64,000 nucleotides of DNA from Gracilariopsis chorda (Eukaryota; Rhodophyta; Florideophyceae; Gracilariales; Gracilariaceae). Of the stretch, positions 10,647 through 18,938 are shown in pieces. The notes under the pieces were generated by a model, which saw only the letters and a program-made list of their open reading frames with translations, did not search any database and was not told the DNA's origin. Within the stretch, counting starts at the first letter, position 1. Each line of letters begins with the position of its first letter. The position numbers and the translations under genes were made by a program. Location: assembly GCA_003194525.1 (NCBI GenBank), contig NBIV01000037.1, positions 1-64,000 of the forward strand, given 5' to 3'.

Positions 10647-12746
10647 ATGGGATCTCGCCGCGCGCGCCGAGCTCACGGAAGGGTCCAGCCTGTGCACTCT
10701 CCAAAGAAGGCTGGGCCCACCGCAGCAATTTCTAAAACGCAGCGCAAGAAAGCACGCAGAAGTCAGCTGAGAAACGAAATCATTAGCGCGGCAAAGGCTG
10801 CGAGAAAGGCAAAGCGGACTCAGCCCCCACTGTTGTTGGCCGTTGTATCTGTGTGCGGAGCTCGGGATGAAGAAATGCGCGCGTTATGTAACACCGTTCA
10901 TGCAACTGAGACCGAAAAGTCGGTACAGCCCTTCGAAACATGCATCTTATCCCGAGAGGGAAAGAATGAACGGCAAGTACTTTTAGCGGCTCTTGACTTG
11001 GCCAAAGTTGCGGATATCATGCTGCTGGTTTTTGCGGGTCGTGCAGATATGGATATACAGAGCATCGAATTGCTTAGAGCTTTAAGAGCTCAAGGAATGC
11101 CCTCAATTCACGTCATGGCTATTGGCGATGGTGCCGAAGACCCAGCACTCCGAAAGTTGCGAGGTCGACAATTGGCAGCTGAGAGTCTCGGTGAGGACCA
11201 TGCATTGCGACCCATTCAGTTCTGGCCCCAAGCGAAATCTGAGAAGGCTACGAACAATAAGTCTGCTCTGCGCCGTATATTTGCAAAGCCCCCTCGAGTA
11301 GTAAGCTGGCGTTCGCGATATGGATACATGAAAGTTGAGTCAGCGTTGGTGAACAATGCGTCTTCAGAAGCAGCTGCTTCTCTTTCATTATGTGGCTACA
11401 TTCGTGGCAGAGGTATGTCTGCCAATGAACTGGTACATGTCACTGGTTTTGGTACCTACGCAGTCGCTAAAATATTGGACTGTGCTACGGGCACAGTCCT
11501 CAGCCAGCGTGACGAACATCAAGGCGAACCCGTTGAAAGCGTTGGTGAAGTAGACGAGATGATGGGCGAACAAACCTGGCCTCCAGAAGTCATAGGAGAT
11601 GAGGAAGTAGACGAAGATGAAAACGACACAGAAAAACTGGCAAAGCAATATGATCAGTCTTTGGAGGCTGAAGAACGTGCGGAAAAGCAGATGGAACAAG
11701 AACAGTTTATGATGGATGAAACGGAGGAAGATAAACTTAGTGATATGGATGAAGAAAAAATGATCGTAGATGAGGAGGAGGTGCATCGGTTACGAGACGC
11801 TGCGAAGGAGGATTCACAATTCCCGGACGAAGTTGATGTACCTGTTAATCGCCCTGCGCGCGTGCGCTTCGCAAAATACAGAGGTTTGAAATCACTGCGC
11901 ACTGGAGAATGGGATCCTAAAGAACAGCTTCCTATCGATTATGCTAATCTGTTTCAATTCCGAAACCTGCCAGCCACACGCAAGCGAGTGCTGGACAGCG
12001 CAAAAGAAGAAGGGGAAAAGGCGAAAGCAGGTAACTGTGAAAATTTTGTTCCGTGTGGAAGGAAGGTATACATTCAACTACAGGATGTTCCGCAAGATGT
12101 GCAAGCCAGCATTATAGTAACGTTGCAAAGTAACCAGACGCCCGTAGTGGCTTCCGGGATGTTGCGGCATGAAAACCGAAGAAGCGTTGTGCACTTTGGG
12201 GTTCAGCGAGTTGATGACGAAGAGGATGGGCAAGCGATCAAGGCAAAAACACCTTTGGAGATGCACTGTGGGTTTGTTCGATTTGAAGGACGACCGATGT
12301 TTTCTGAGAATAATCCCAATTCGGATAAGCATAAAATGGAACGGTTCTTGAGACATGGGAGGTATACTGTGGTTTCTTTCTACGGACCTGCGATCTACGC
12401 ACCGGCGCCTGCGCTATTGTGTCATCGTAATGGATCGGTGATTGCTGCCGGAAGTGCGCTTGGAGCGGATGTAGACCGTATTATATTGAAGAGAATTGTT
12501 TTCACGGGGTATCCGTTCAAGACGCAAAAACGACGGTCGGTTGTTCGGTTTATGTTCTTCAATGCGGATGATATACGATGGTTTAAGCCGGTGGAACTCT
12601 GGACAAAACTGGGAAGATCGGGCCATATCCTTGAACCGGTTGGTACACACGGACACATGAAATGTATTTTTGACAATGTGGTGTTGCACCATGATACGAT
12701 CTGTATGACTTTGTACAAGCGAGTTTACCCAAAACTGTTGGAATGA
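10647..12746 (+). CDS. TSR1: Pre-rRNA-processing protein TSR1 (40S assembly factor)
   Basis: A late 40S ribosomal subunit assembly factor of the Bms1/Tsr1 family, acting in nucleolus and cytoplasm. 699 aa, somewhat shorter than yeast and human (about 790-800). The N-terminus is basic (residues 1-60). A degenerate GTPase-like fold spans about 60-200 and lacks a P-loop, as in other Tsr1 proteins. The AARP2CN domain shows CGYIRGRGMSANELVHVTGFG at about 250. An acidic Glu/Asp-rich insert lies at about 300-395. The C-terminal conserved domain follows, with VVSFYGPAIYAPAPALL, GSALGADVDRIILKRIVFTGYP and a final GHMKCIFDN near the end. There is no intron. It is convergent with the next gene with only 15 bp between stop codons. 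Confidence 0.93.
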   Translation: MGSRRARRAHGRVQPVHSPKKAGPTAAISKTQRKKARRSQLRNEIISAAKAARKAKRTQPPLLLAVVSVCGARDEEMRALCNTVHATETEKSVQPFETCILSREGKNERQVLLAALDLAKVADIMLLVFAGRADMDIQSIELLRALRAQGMPSIHVMAIGDGAEDPALRKLRGRQLAAESLGEDHALRPIQFWPQAKSEKATNNKSALRRIFAKPPRVVSWRSRYGYMKVESALVNNASSEAAASLSLCGYIRGRGMSANELVHVTGFGTYAVAKILDCATGTVLSQRDEHQGEPVESVGEVDEMMGEQTWPPEVIGDEEVDEDENDTEKLAKQYDQSLEAEERAEKQMEQEQFMMDETEEDKLSDMDEEKMIVDEEEVHRLRDAAKEDSQFPDEVDVPVNRPARVRFAKYRGLKSLRTGEWDPKEQLPIDYANLFQFRNLPATRKRVLDSAKEEGEKAKAGNCENFVPCGRKVYIQLQDVPQDVQASIIVTLQSNQTPVVASGMLRHENRRSVVHFGVQRVDDEEDGQAIKAKTPLEMHCGFVRFEGRPMFSENNPNSDKHKMERFLRHGRYTVVSFYGPAIYAPAPALLCHRNGSVIAAGSALGADVDRIILKRIVFTGYPFKTQKRRSVVRFMFFNADDIRWFKPVELWTKLGRSGHILEPVGTHGHMKCIFDNVVLHHDTICMTLYKRVYPKLLE

Positions 12747-12761
12747 TGTGTTTTTGTGTGG

Positions 12762-13481
12762 TTATATGTAGATTTTGAAAGATGGCTCTGTTATTTTGTA
12801 GCGATTGGTTGAGGAATTAAGTTGCCATTTGCCTTGTTGTTTGACGAGCTTTAGAGTGCCATCTACGTCTGGTGCGTAACCTGTTTGCAAGTTGTTTAAG
12901 TCGATTATTGTATCGGCCATGTCGGCTAGGGTTGCTATTTGACGATCTATTCCACAGTGCACGGGCGCTGATAACATGACTGAGAGACCTTTTTGCATGG
13001 TGGTGAGTGTCTTGATGAATGGAAGAATGTCAACTGCAAAAACGGTCTGCAGGGCGTGAACACATTCCACGACGATGACCTTTGCAGAAGATGTTTTGGC
13101 GGCAGCGGAAACGAAACGGAGAAACTGCTTTGTTGATTGTGCTGATGATTGCTTTTCGTGGGGATGTTCGAAGAAGGTGTAGGGATCACAGGGTGTGCTG
13201 TGGGCGAAGGCGATTTGAGTTGAGCGCGTTAAAAAGGGGAAGAGACATGTTTTGGAAGTGGGGGGGATTTGAGCACGTGAATTGGTTGTGAGGAAGAGAA
13301 TTTCTGGCGGGGAAAGATGTTTTGAAAGAGATAGGACACGAACTAGATGGTGAAGAAGGGGTAGTGCATCGGCTGCATCTGTTGCATCGCGGATTAAAGT
13401 TACGTTTTTGGCGCTGAGAATTGATGGCCAGTGAAGGAGTTGAAGCGTTTTTGTGCTCAGCTTTTGTTGGGGAGCTTCCAT
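12762..13481 (-). CDS. ELP5: Elongator complex subunit 5-like protein (RecA-fold)
   Basis: 239 aa, starting from the ATG at 13479-13481. The pattern suggests the Elp4/5/6 RecA-like ring of Elongator, which modifies wobble uridine in tRNA. There is a basic/hydrophobic N-terminal strand, a DP(Y)-containing segment near residue 98, a hydrophobic strand KVIVVECVHAL ending in an acidic Walker-B-like residue at about 138, a helix then GLSVMLSAPVHCG, and a C-terminal PLxTG-like element here NLQTGYAPDVDGTLKL. The last element is shared by Elp5 and Elp6. The order of parts fits Elp5 slightly better. No Walker A is seen, as expected for Elp5/6. Treat the subunit number as tentative. Confidence 0.5.
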   Translation of the reverse strand: MEAPQQKLSTKTLQLLHWPSILSAKNVTLIRDATDAADALPLLHHLVRVLSLSKHLSPPEILFLTTNSRAQIPPTSKTCLFPFLTRSTQIAFAHSTPCDPYTFFEHPHEKQSSAQSTKQFLRFVSAAAKTSSAKVIVVECVHALQTVFAVDILPFIKTLTTMQKGLSVMLSAPVHCGIDRQIATLADMADTIIDLNNLQTGYAPDVDGTLKLVKQQGKWQLNSSTNRYKITEPSFKIYI

Positions 13482-13705
13482 TTCGGTGTTGGTTTGCTGT
13501 GTATTGGGGGGGGGAAATGCGGGGAGACGGTATAAAGGTATTGTCTTGGTACGTTCGAATAGAAGACTTTGTTTTGATGTCGTTGATGACTGAAATACAT
13601 CCTCGGGGGAGGACTTCGACCATGCCGTAGGTTCTGCCTTTGAAATTCAGCAGGATCACGCTTGGAATAATAACAATTTTGAGCAACACGCAGTCAAGAG
13701 CGGAT

Positions 13706-13779
13706 GCTTCCGTAGCTCAGTTGGTTAGAGCGCTAGCCTCACATGCTAGAGGTCCCGAGTTCGACCCTCGGCGGGAGTA
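13706..13779 (+). tRNA. tRNA-Val (anticodon CAC)
   Basis: A full cloverleaf folds from the 74 nt: acceptor GCTTCCG with CGGGAGT (two G-U pairs), D-stem GCTC/GAGC, anticodon stem CTAGC/GCTAG with loop CTCACAT (anticodon CAC), T-stem CCGAG/CTCGG with loop TTCGACC, and discriminator A. There is no intron and no encoded CCA, as expected for a nuclear gene. The anticodon reads GUG valine codons. Confidence 0.95.
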
Positions 13780-13797
13780 GGATCGCTTGCAACAGCC

Positions 13798-13805
13798 TTT
13801 TTTTT
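13798..13805 (+). terminator. RNA polymerase III terminator of tRNA-Val
   Basis: A run of eight T residues starts 19 nt after the tRNA 3' end, the usual Pol III stop signal. Confidence 0.7.
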
Positions 13806-13990
13806 GAAGCTGAAGAAAGGAGAAGAGGTTGGCAGTTGCTGCAACCGTTGTACATGCCACCACAACCAAGCATAACCTTTTTACTTGCTGGCATTGATCC
13901 GGCCCGTGTAGCGAGCAAGCGAAAGGAACTACGAGTGTAGAGTGAGTTCAGAACTGTTGACCGGGCGTGCTCGCGCGAATCGCAATCGCC

Positions 13991-14407
13991 ATGCCCTCAC
14001 AGCAACCGCAACCCACGCACGCGACGCCGCAAGCGCGCATGCTCACACCCGCACAACAGCAGCAGCTTTCTATTGCACAACAGCAACAACTCTCCGCCGC
14101 ACAACAGCAGCTCTCTGTCGCACAGCAGCAACAACTTTCCGCCGCACAACAACAGCTCTCTGTCGCACAGCAGCAACGAATATCCGCCGCCCAGCAGCAG
14201 CTGCAACAACATCAGCAACATCAACAACTTCAACAACTTCAACAACTTCAACAACATCAACAACATCAACAACATCAACAACATCAACAACTTCAACAAC
14301 TTCAGCAACATGAACAACATCAACAACATCAACAACATCAACAACATCAGCAACATCAGCAACATCAGCAACATCAGCAACACCAGCAACACCAGCAACA
14401 CCAGCAG

Positions 14408-14469
<62 letters not shown>

Positions 14470-14971
14470 ACAACAACAGCAACAACAACAACAGCAACAA
14501 CAACAACAGCAGCAGCTGCCGCCCCGCCATCACTCTCAATCCGTTGCCATTCTCCGTCTCGTCAACGAGCTCAAGAAGTCTACTAATGAGTTTCTCAACA
14601 AAATGTAAGCTCCGCATCTCTCAATTGTTTCATACCCCATCGTCATGTTCACTAAGCTAACCGCGTCCATCTCCATCGCCAGCGATTCCGCTCTCTACGT
14701 ACCATACGATGCTGCGCGAGCTCGTCATGATTTTGAAACTATCAATGCCATGGTGCTCAATCTGGACAAGATCATGGAAGAACGCGATATCATGCATATG
14801 CGTGAACGTGATTTCATCGGTCCTGGAAAGACAAACGGCTCTACCGTAGAAGAGCTTATGGATCGTGCTGGAAAGCAGAAGAACGAGGTGGATGCTCAGT
14901 TTCACAAACTTGCGTCGGCTGTCGCTTCTGCCGCAAATGCTGCCGCTGCCACTTCTCGCTGGCGGGTGTAG
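13991..14971 (+). CDS. Poly-glutamine protein with conserved-looking helical C-terminus (one intron)
   Basis: I join 13991-14604 and 14683-14971 across a 78-nt intron to give 300 aa. The splice is supported by GTAAGC at the donor, CTAAC 20-odd nt before the acceptor and CCAG at the acceptor. It keeps the frame and makes ...NKIDSALYVPYDAAR. Residues 1-25 are Pro/Gln-rich, then AQQQQLS repeats, then QQH repeats and a long pure Gln run to about residue 177. The C-terminal 120 residues are non-repetitive and helical (LRLVNELKKSTNEFLNK, then INAMVLNLDKIMEERD). The layout (Gln-rich plus short helical domain) resembles transcription co-activators such as Mediator tail subunits, but no diagnostic motif is seen. 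Confidence 0.7.
14041..14516 (+). repeat. CAA/CAG/CAT trinucleotide tract inside the poly-Q gene
   Basis: Mixed CAG, CAA and CAT codons run for almost 480 bp. The first part repeats a 33-nt-like block (GCACAACAGCAG...TCC), the second is CAACAT alternation, the third pure CAG/CAA. Codon mixing shows the Gln tract is older than a simple slippage expansion. Length polymorphism between individuals is likely. Confidence 0.9.
14605..14682 (+). other. Intron of the poly-Q gene
   Basis: 78 nt with GT...AG ends, a CTAAC branch-point-like motif at 14656-14660, and in-frame stops if retained. Both flanking frames join without a gap. Confidence 0.75.
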
Positions 14972-15166
14972 CCGTTCAGTGTTCTTTGTGCTATCCGTTG
15001 CGATACTTTCATTTCTGCCGAGTACTTATTGCAACGCTTTCTCGTCATTGCGAACCTTTTCGCTTCGTGCGTTCGTGTACGATATCTGTTCAGAGCGGAG
15101 AACTACCCTCTAGACAACATACCTTTCAACTCTCTCATAGCCTGCATTATCCGAAGTTGATCCTAA

Positions 15167-15955
15167 ATGGCCACCAAGCGCACGCACAGTGAAATGCAAG
15201 ACGCTTCTCCATCCTCCCCTCGTCAAAATGCAGGAAAGTCGATCTCTAAGCATACCCCTCTGTCTCCTCAACTTTCTCAACTACTCCACACTGCCTGTCG
15301 TCTAGCCGCCGCACATCCGAAAGCAATGTCATTTCTATCGAGTTCCATTCGCTCCATGTATGATAACCTATGTGCTATTTGTAGGGATACGGGATGTGTT
15401 CCGCCGGATGTTGAAGATATCTTGCACACCATTGACACTGCACGGTCGATACCGCCATTACAACCTAGTCCGCAACTGAACAATCGCGTGAAGTTTCTCG
15501 AAGAAGCTTGTGAGGATCGGGATGTTTCCACCTTTTCTAAGAAACATTTGTTGAAGGAGTATAGAATATCCAACAATGGCGTTGAAATGGTTGATGCTGT
15601 TCAGCTGAACAATCTGTTTGATGATGATGTTGATGATATGAATGTGCTTGTAGATTCGGGCGATGTAGAACAAATTGGTATCAAATTGAATGCTGATCAT
15701 AAGTTATTTCTTGGTGAACGACTTGGTATACCTATTCGCGATCAACGAACATCTGAAAACCCGCGAGCTGTTTTGTGTGACTTGACTGGAGACATCATCG
15801 GAGAGCAGGTTGAAGTGTTTTCGGTGGCTGATCAGACTTGGAGAAGTGCTGTTGTGTCCTATAAGTTGCCTGATGGAAGACATGTGCTTGTGTATTTTGA
15901 TGGGGTCGTAGAACGGGTCATGTTGCGCGAGAAGCTCTGGCGTCCGGTTGCATAG
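15167..15955 (+). CDS. Tudor-like domain protein, unknown function
   Basis: 262 aa, starting at the first ATG (15167). The N-terminal 45 residues are Ser/Pro-rich and disordered. Residues 45-180 are helical with an acidic patch (DDDVDDMNVL). The C-terminal 60 residues form a Tudor/Agenet-like barrel: IGEQVEVFSVADQTWRSAVV, then GRHVLVYFDGVVERVML and a closing LWRPV. Such barrels bind methylated histones or arginines and are common in chromatin readers. Which ligand is bound cannot be told from the sequence. No intron. Confidence 0.7.
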   Translation: MATKRTHSEMQDASPSSPRQNAGKSISKHTPLSPQLSQLLHTACRLAAAHPKAMSFLSSSIRSMYDNLCAICRDTGCVPPDVEDILHTIDTARSIPPLQPSPQLNNRVKFLEEACEDRDVSTFSKKHLLKEYRISNNGVEMVDAVQLNNLFDDDVDDMNVLVDSGDVEQIGIKLNADHKLFLGERLGIPIRDQRTSENPRAVLCDLTGDIIGEQVEVFSVADQTWRSAVVSYKLPDGRHVLVYFDGVVERVMLREKLWRPVA

Positions 15956-17759
15956 CGTGCAGCGCTTTTTGATTGTTCTCTTTGCTTGGGTTCTTTTTGA
16001 CGTTCTCTGTATTTACGCGGCGTAAGCTCTGAACCAGCTAGTTTTACCACTGTGATTGACGAGCGTGGTCTGTGGACCTGAAAATAGGAAACACTTCGAG
16101 ACAAATGCATTTCGGGATATGGAATTACCATCGGCAGCTTTTGCGTCTTTCTCGGACATTTACCCACCTGGTATTCGTAGAAAGGTATCTTGTTCACTTT
16201 ACGAGCAAGTTACAGAGGTATGGCCATGACATACGTTAATTGAGGATCGGAACCAAGTCTTTCTATACAGTTCGGTTGGGTGGCTTTTTCTTGGTACCAA
16301 TCGGTCCGATTTTTGGACTCTTTTCTTAAAGCTGGTGGGTTTTCGTGTTTGGGACACTAAGAACACAGAGACGTGGTATCTCGTATCCGCTCCCGTTCAT
16401 TTCCCGTCTCGATGTTGTGAAGTCTACTGTTTTTTTGATAGCACAGCTACATCCATATATATATGTGGAAGTAAACATTCTATGGTTCAATTCCGTCATC
16501 GAGGCCTCCTTCCAGCCAAGATGTTCTGTACACAACCTATATTAAGGTCACCGCAGTACATGCGCATGAAGCTCTGATTATCTGCGAATTGATCTAAAAA
16601 GTTTCGAAAAGCATTGACGTCGGAGTCAAACGTTGGTGTTCCACATATTCAAGGGAAATGAACCCTAGGGGGAGGGTGCTCGCTACTTCATGCCAGTGCA
16701 CAAGACAATGGAGAAAGGCATGGGAGCAGGGCGACCCTTTGGGTGTTCTTTTCCCTCAATATGTCTTTCTTGTACGTCTTCTCCTTCTCAGAGAATATCA
16801 GAACCGTTGGAACCGCTTTTACAAGTACAAGGTTTCGGTTGGGCCATAAGACCAGTGTTACCTTTGATTTCTTGATAATCAGTGCAGGGCTTCACGAAAT
16901 GCTATCGCAAAACATATTCCCTATCTATCATTGCTCGCCATGTTCAGCCAGGAAAAGTGCAAGAGAATTGGCCCTCGAGTTGCAAGGACAACCAGGGCAA
17001 AGGCCCATGTACGTTCCGGCCCTCTTGAAGATTAGAGAATTTCTGTAGAAGGTCGGACTGATTGAGGAATTGTGTTCTAATATCACATATGCATATATTA
17101 CATATGCTCGGCTTGAGAGCTGTTGTATATATGATATATCCAATAGCCCAGCCGCAAACGATTCGGAAAGGGGCGTTGGCTCGTACAGATCTCTGAACCA
17201 ACCAGACTCAAAGCAATGTGCTATTGTGGAAGTCGCTTTGTCATTCTTCGTCTTGAGTATCAGAAGTACATCAGCAAAGGTCCTACCTTACGCATGTCCG
17301 ACTTCGATGCCGTAATCCTCGTCCCTTGGAATATATTCTTCTTGTTAGATGATTACATTACTACCGTATGGTCCTATTTAGGACATAAAACACGCCCAAA
17401 CACAAGAAGATTTGCGTGTGTCAAACTCTTCGTCATAGGATGGGGCAACAAGAAAATTACCGTATCATTGTGGAGATGTACGGGAAAGAGTACCTTTCTT
17501 CCGGTGGAAAATGCATATCCATGGCCCGTACATGTCGCAATTCGTAAGGGATACGAAGGTACACCTTTTCTATAATAATCATTGAGCACCATCACATAGT
17601 ACATATGAATTCAATGGCTCCATGAAAAAGTTTCGTGAAAAGAACGCTCAGTCTCATTGCCGACATAGGTTGCGGATACCGTTTGATATAGAAACTTTCC
17701 ACTGAGAACAAGTTTGACGAGGGGATCAGCGAATTCTTGTTCAATCTCTGCCTGCAACG
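15956..17759. other. Intergenic stretch, 1.8 kb, no gene seen
   Basis: Short open frames here show no domain, no consistent composition and no good starts. The region is moderately AT-rich, with a short ATATAT run near 16456 and TATATA/CATATG-rich sequence near 17090-17145. No repeat shared with the rest of the window noticed. Confidence 0.6.
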
Positions 17760-18482
17760 ATGAGCGCCGCATCACACAGTGTAAAAAAACGGTTTTCGAC
17801 CTTGACGACAAGGGAGAAAACAATTGAAACCTATATATCTGCTAACTACGTGATGGAGAAAAAGGCTCTATTGAGGGAAAAAGCCTCTTTAAAGAGAGCG
17901 CTGGAATTTCTGCACACTGGAAAGGCTGCATGGACTCAAGTAACGAAGACGCAACTAGACTTCAATGAGCATATTCTCGCTGAGAGTGATATGTCATCCA
18001 TCGTGCATGAAGTAGCTAAGAAAGAAGCAAATAGCATGCGAAATCTACACTCGGAAGCACATGATGCCTTTTTATCCAAAAGTCCATCTCTGGTTGTCGA
18101 CAAAGAAGTACGGGAATATCTTAAAGAACTCGAGGATATTGAAAAGCATTTCAAAGATGTCGAAGCTAGCTTTAGTGAAGTGATGAGATATGAAAAGAAG
18201 GTTGACAAACTGAAATCGAAGTCGAAAACGGGCGAAAAGATTAAGAGAAACATTGACAAGATGGCGGCTAATCGTGCTGAGCATGACGCCAAGCTCAATT
18301 CGGTTGTTCCAAAGATGAAAGCTGCTCGTGAGAGATTCGATAGTATGCTTGGAAAAGTTCAGTATACTTTCTGGATGAGTCAGGACAAGTACTCTCAACT
18401 CGTCAACCCCCATACAGAATCAATGACGCATGCAGTCGCTGCGGCAAAAGATGAGAACACTGCGTTGGCGGTTTCAGAGTAA
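17760..18482 (+). CDS. BAR-domain protein
   Basis: 240 aa, almost entirely one long amphipathic helical unit, as in the BAR family of membrane-curving dimers. Typical traits are the YEKKVDKLKSKSKTGEKIKR segment near 145-165 followed by a long AxxxFDxM helix and the FWMSQDKYSQL end, similar to amphiphysin and Rvs-type BAR domains. There is no SH3 or other extra domain, so this is a minimal BAR protein. Likely role is endocytic or vesicle membrane shaping on the cytosolic side, from the family. Intronless. The start is the first ATG. Confidence 0.75.
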   Translation: MSAASHSVKKRFSTLTTREKTIETYISANYVMEKKALLREKASLKRALEFLHTGKAAWTQVTKTQLDFNEHILAESDMSSIVHEVAKKEANSMRNLHSEAHDAFLSKSPSLVVDKEVREYLKELEDIEKHFKDVEASFSEVMRYEKKVDKLKSKSKTGEKIKRNIDKMAANRAEHDAKLNSVVPKMKAARERFDSMLGKVQYTFWMSQDKYSQLVNPHTESMTHAVAAAKDENTALAVSE

Positions 18483-18938
18483 ATGAACTTGAGATCCTCA
18501 AATCCATGCGTTACCAGGTGTTGGTCGTAGGATAACGGTTGGCTTGGTTGCTCAAGAGAGACTTCTCTGCAACATCTGTTTGAAGGTCGCTATGGCGTGT
18601 TTTACCTAGGAATTCTATTTTGCGTTTAGGGGAATCCAGTTGTGTTTCCGATCTCAACCACAGTCTTTGTTAGAGGCTTTCACTCCAGTGGCTTTTAAAC
18701 CATACTCACATTTTACAGAAGCTCCACAAGCTTCATGGATGTGATTGTTGGCCACTCTCGCTCTTCTTGAGGTTTGCTGAGGAAACTTGAGCCCGCATAC
18801 ATACTAGGATGTCTTCTTATGACAGAATTATTTGTGATTGGAGGTATTGTTAATCGTGCTCTCCCCAACCCGAAGAACTGGGCTGGAGCATCGCATCTGC
18901 AGCACTTTGAGTTCTTCATCCACTATTACTGCATTCAT
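18483..18938. other. Convergent intergenic, 456 bp
   Basis: The spacer between the BAR gene and the 3' end of the peptidase gene. Nothing beyond 3' untranslated sequence seen. Confidence 0.6.

Noticed and set aside
13942-14313. Thr/Ser-rich plus-strand frame overlapping the poly-Q gene
   Set aside because: The same triplet repeat read in another phase; it does not continue into the spliced second exon.
13997-14617. 206-aa poly-leucine frame on the minus strand
   Set aside because: A simple shadow of the CAG/CAA/CAT tract; membrane-like only because CTG and TTG encode Leu.
16335-17575. Small plus-strand frames in the 16-17.6 kb gap
   Set aside because: Each is short, Cys/Ile/Leu-rich in a random manner, and none joins another by plausible splicing.
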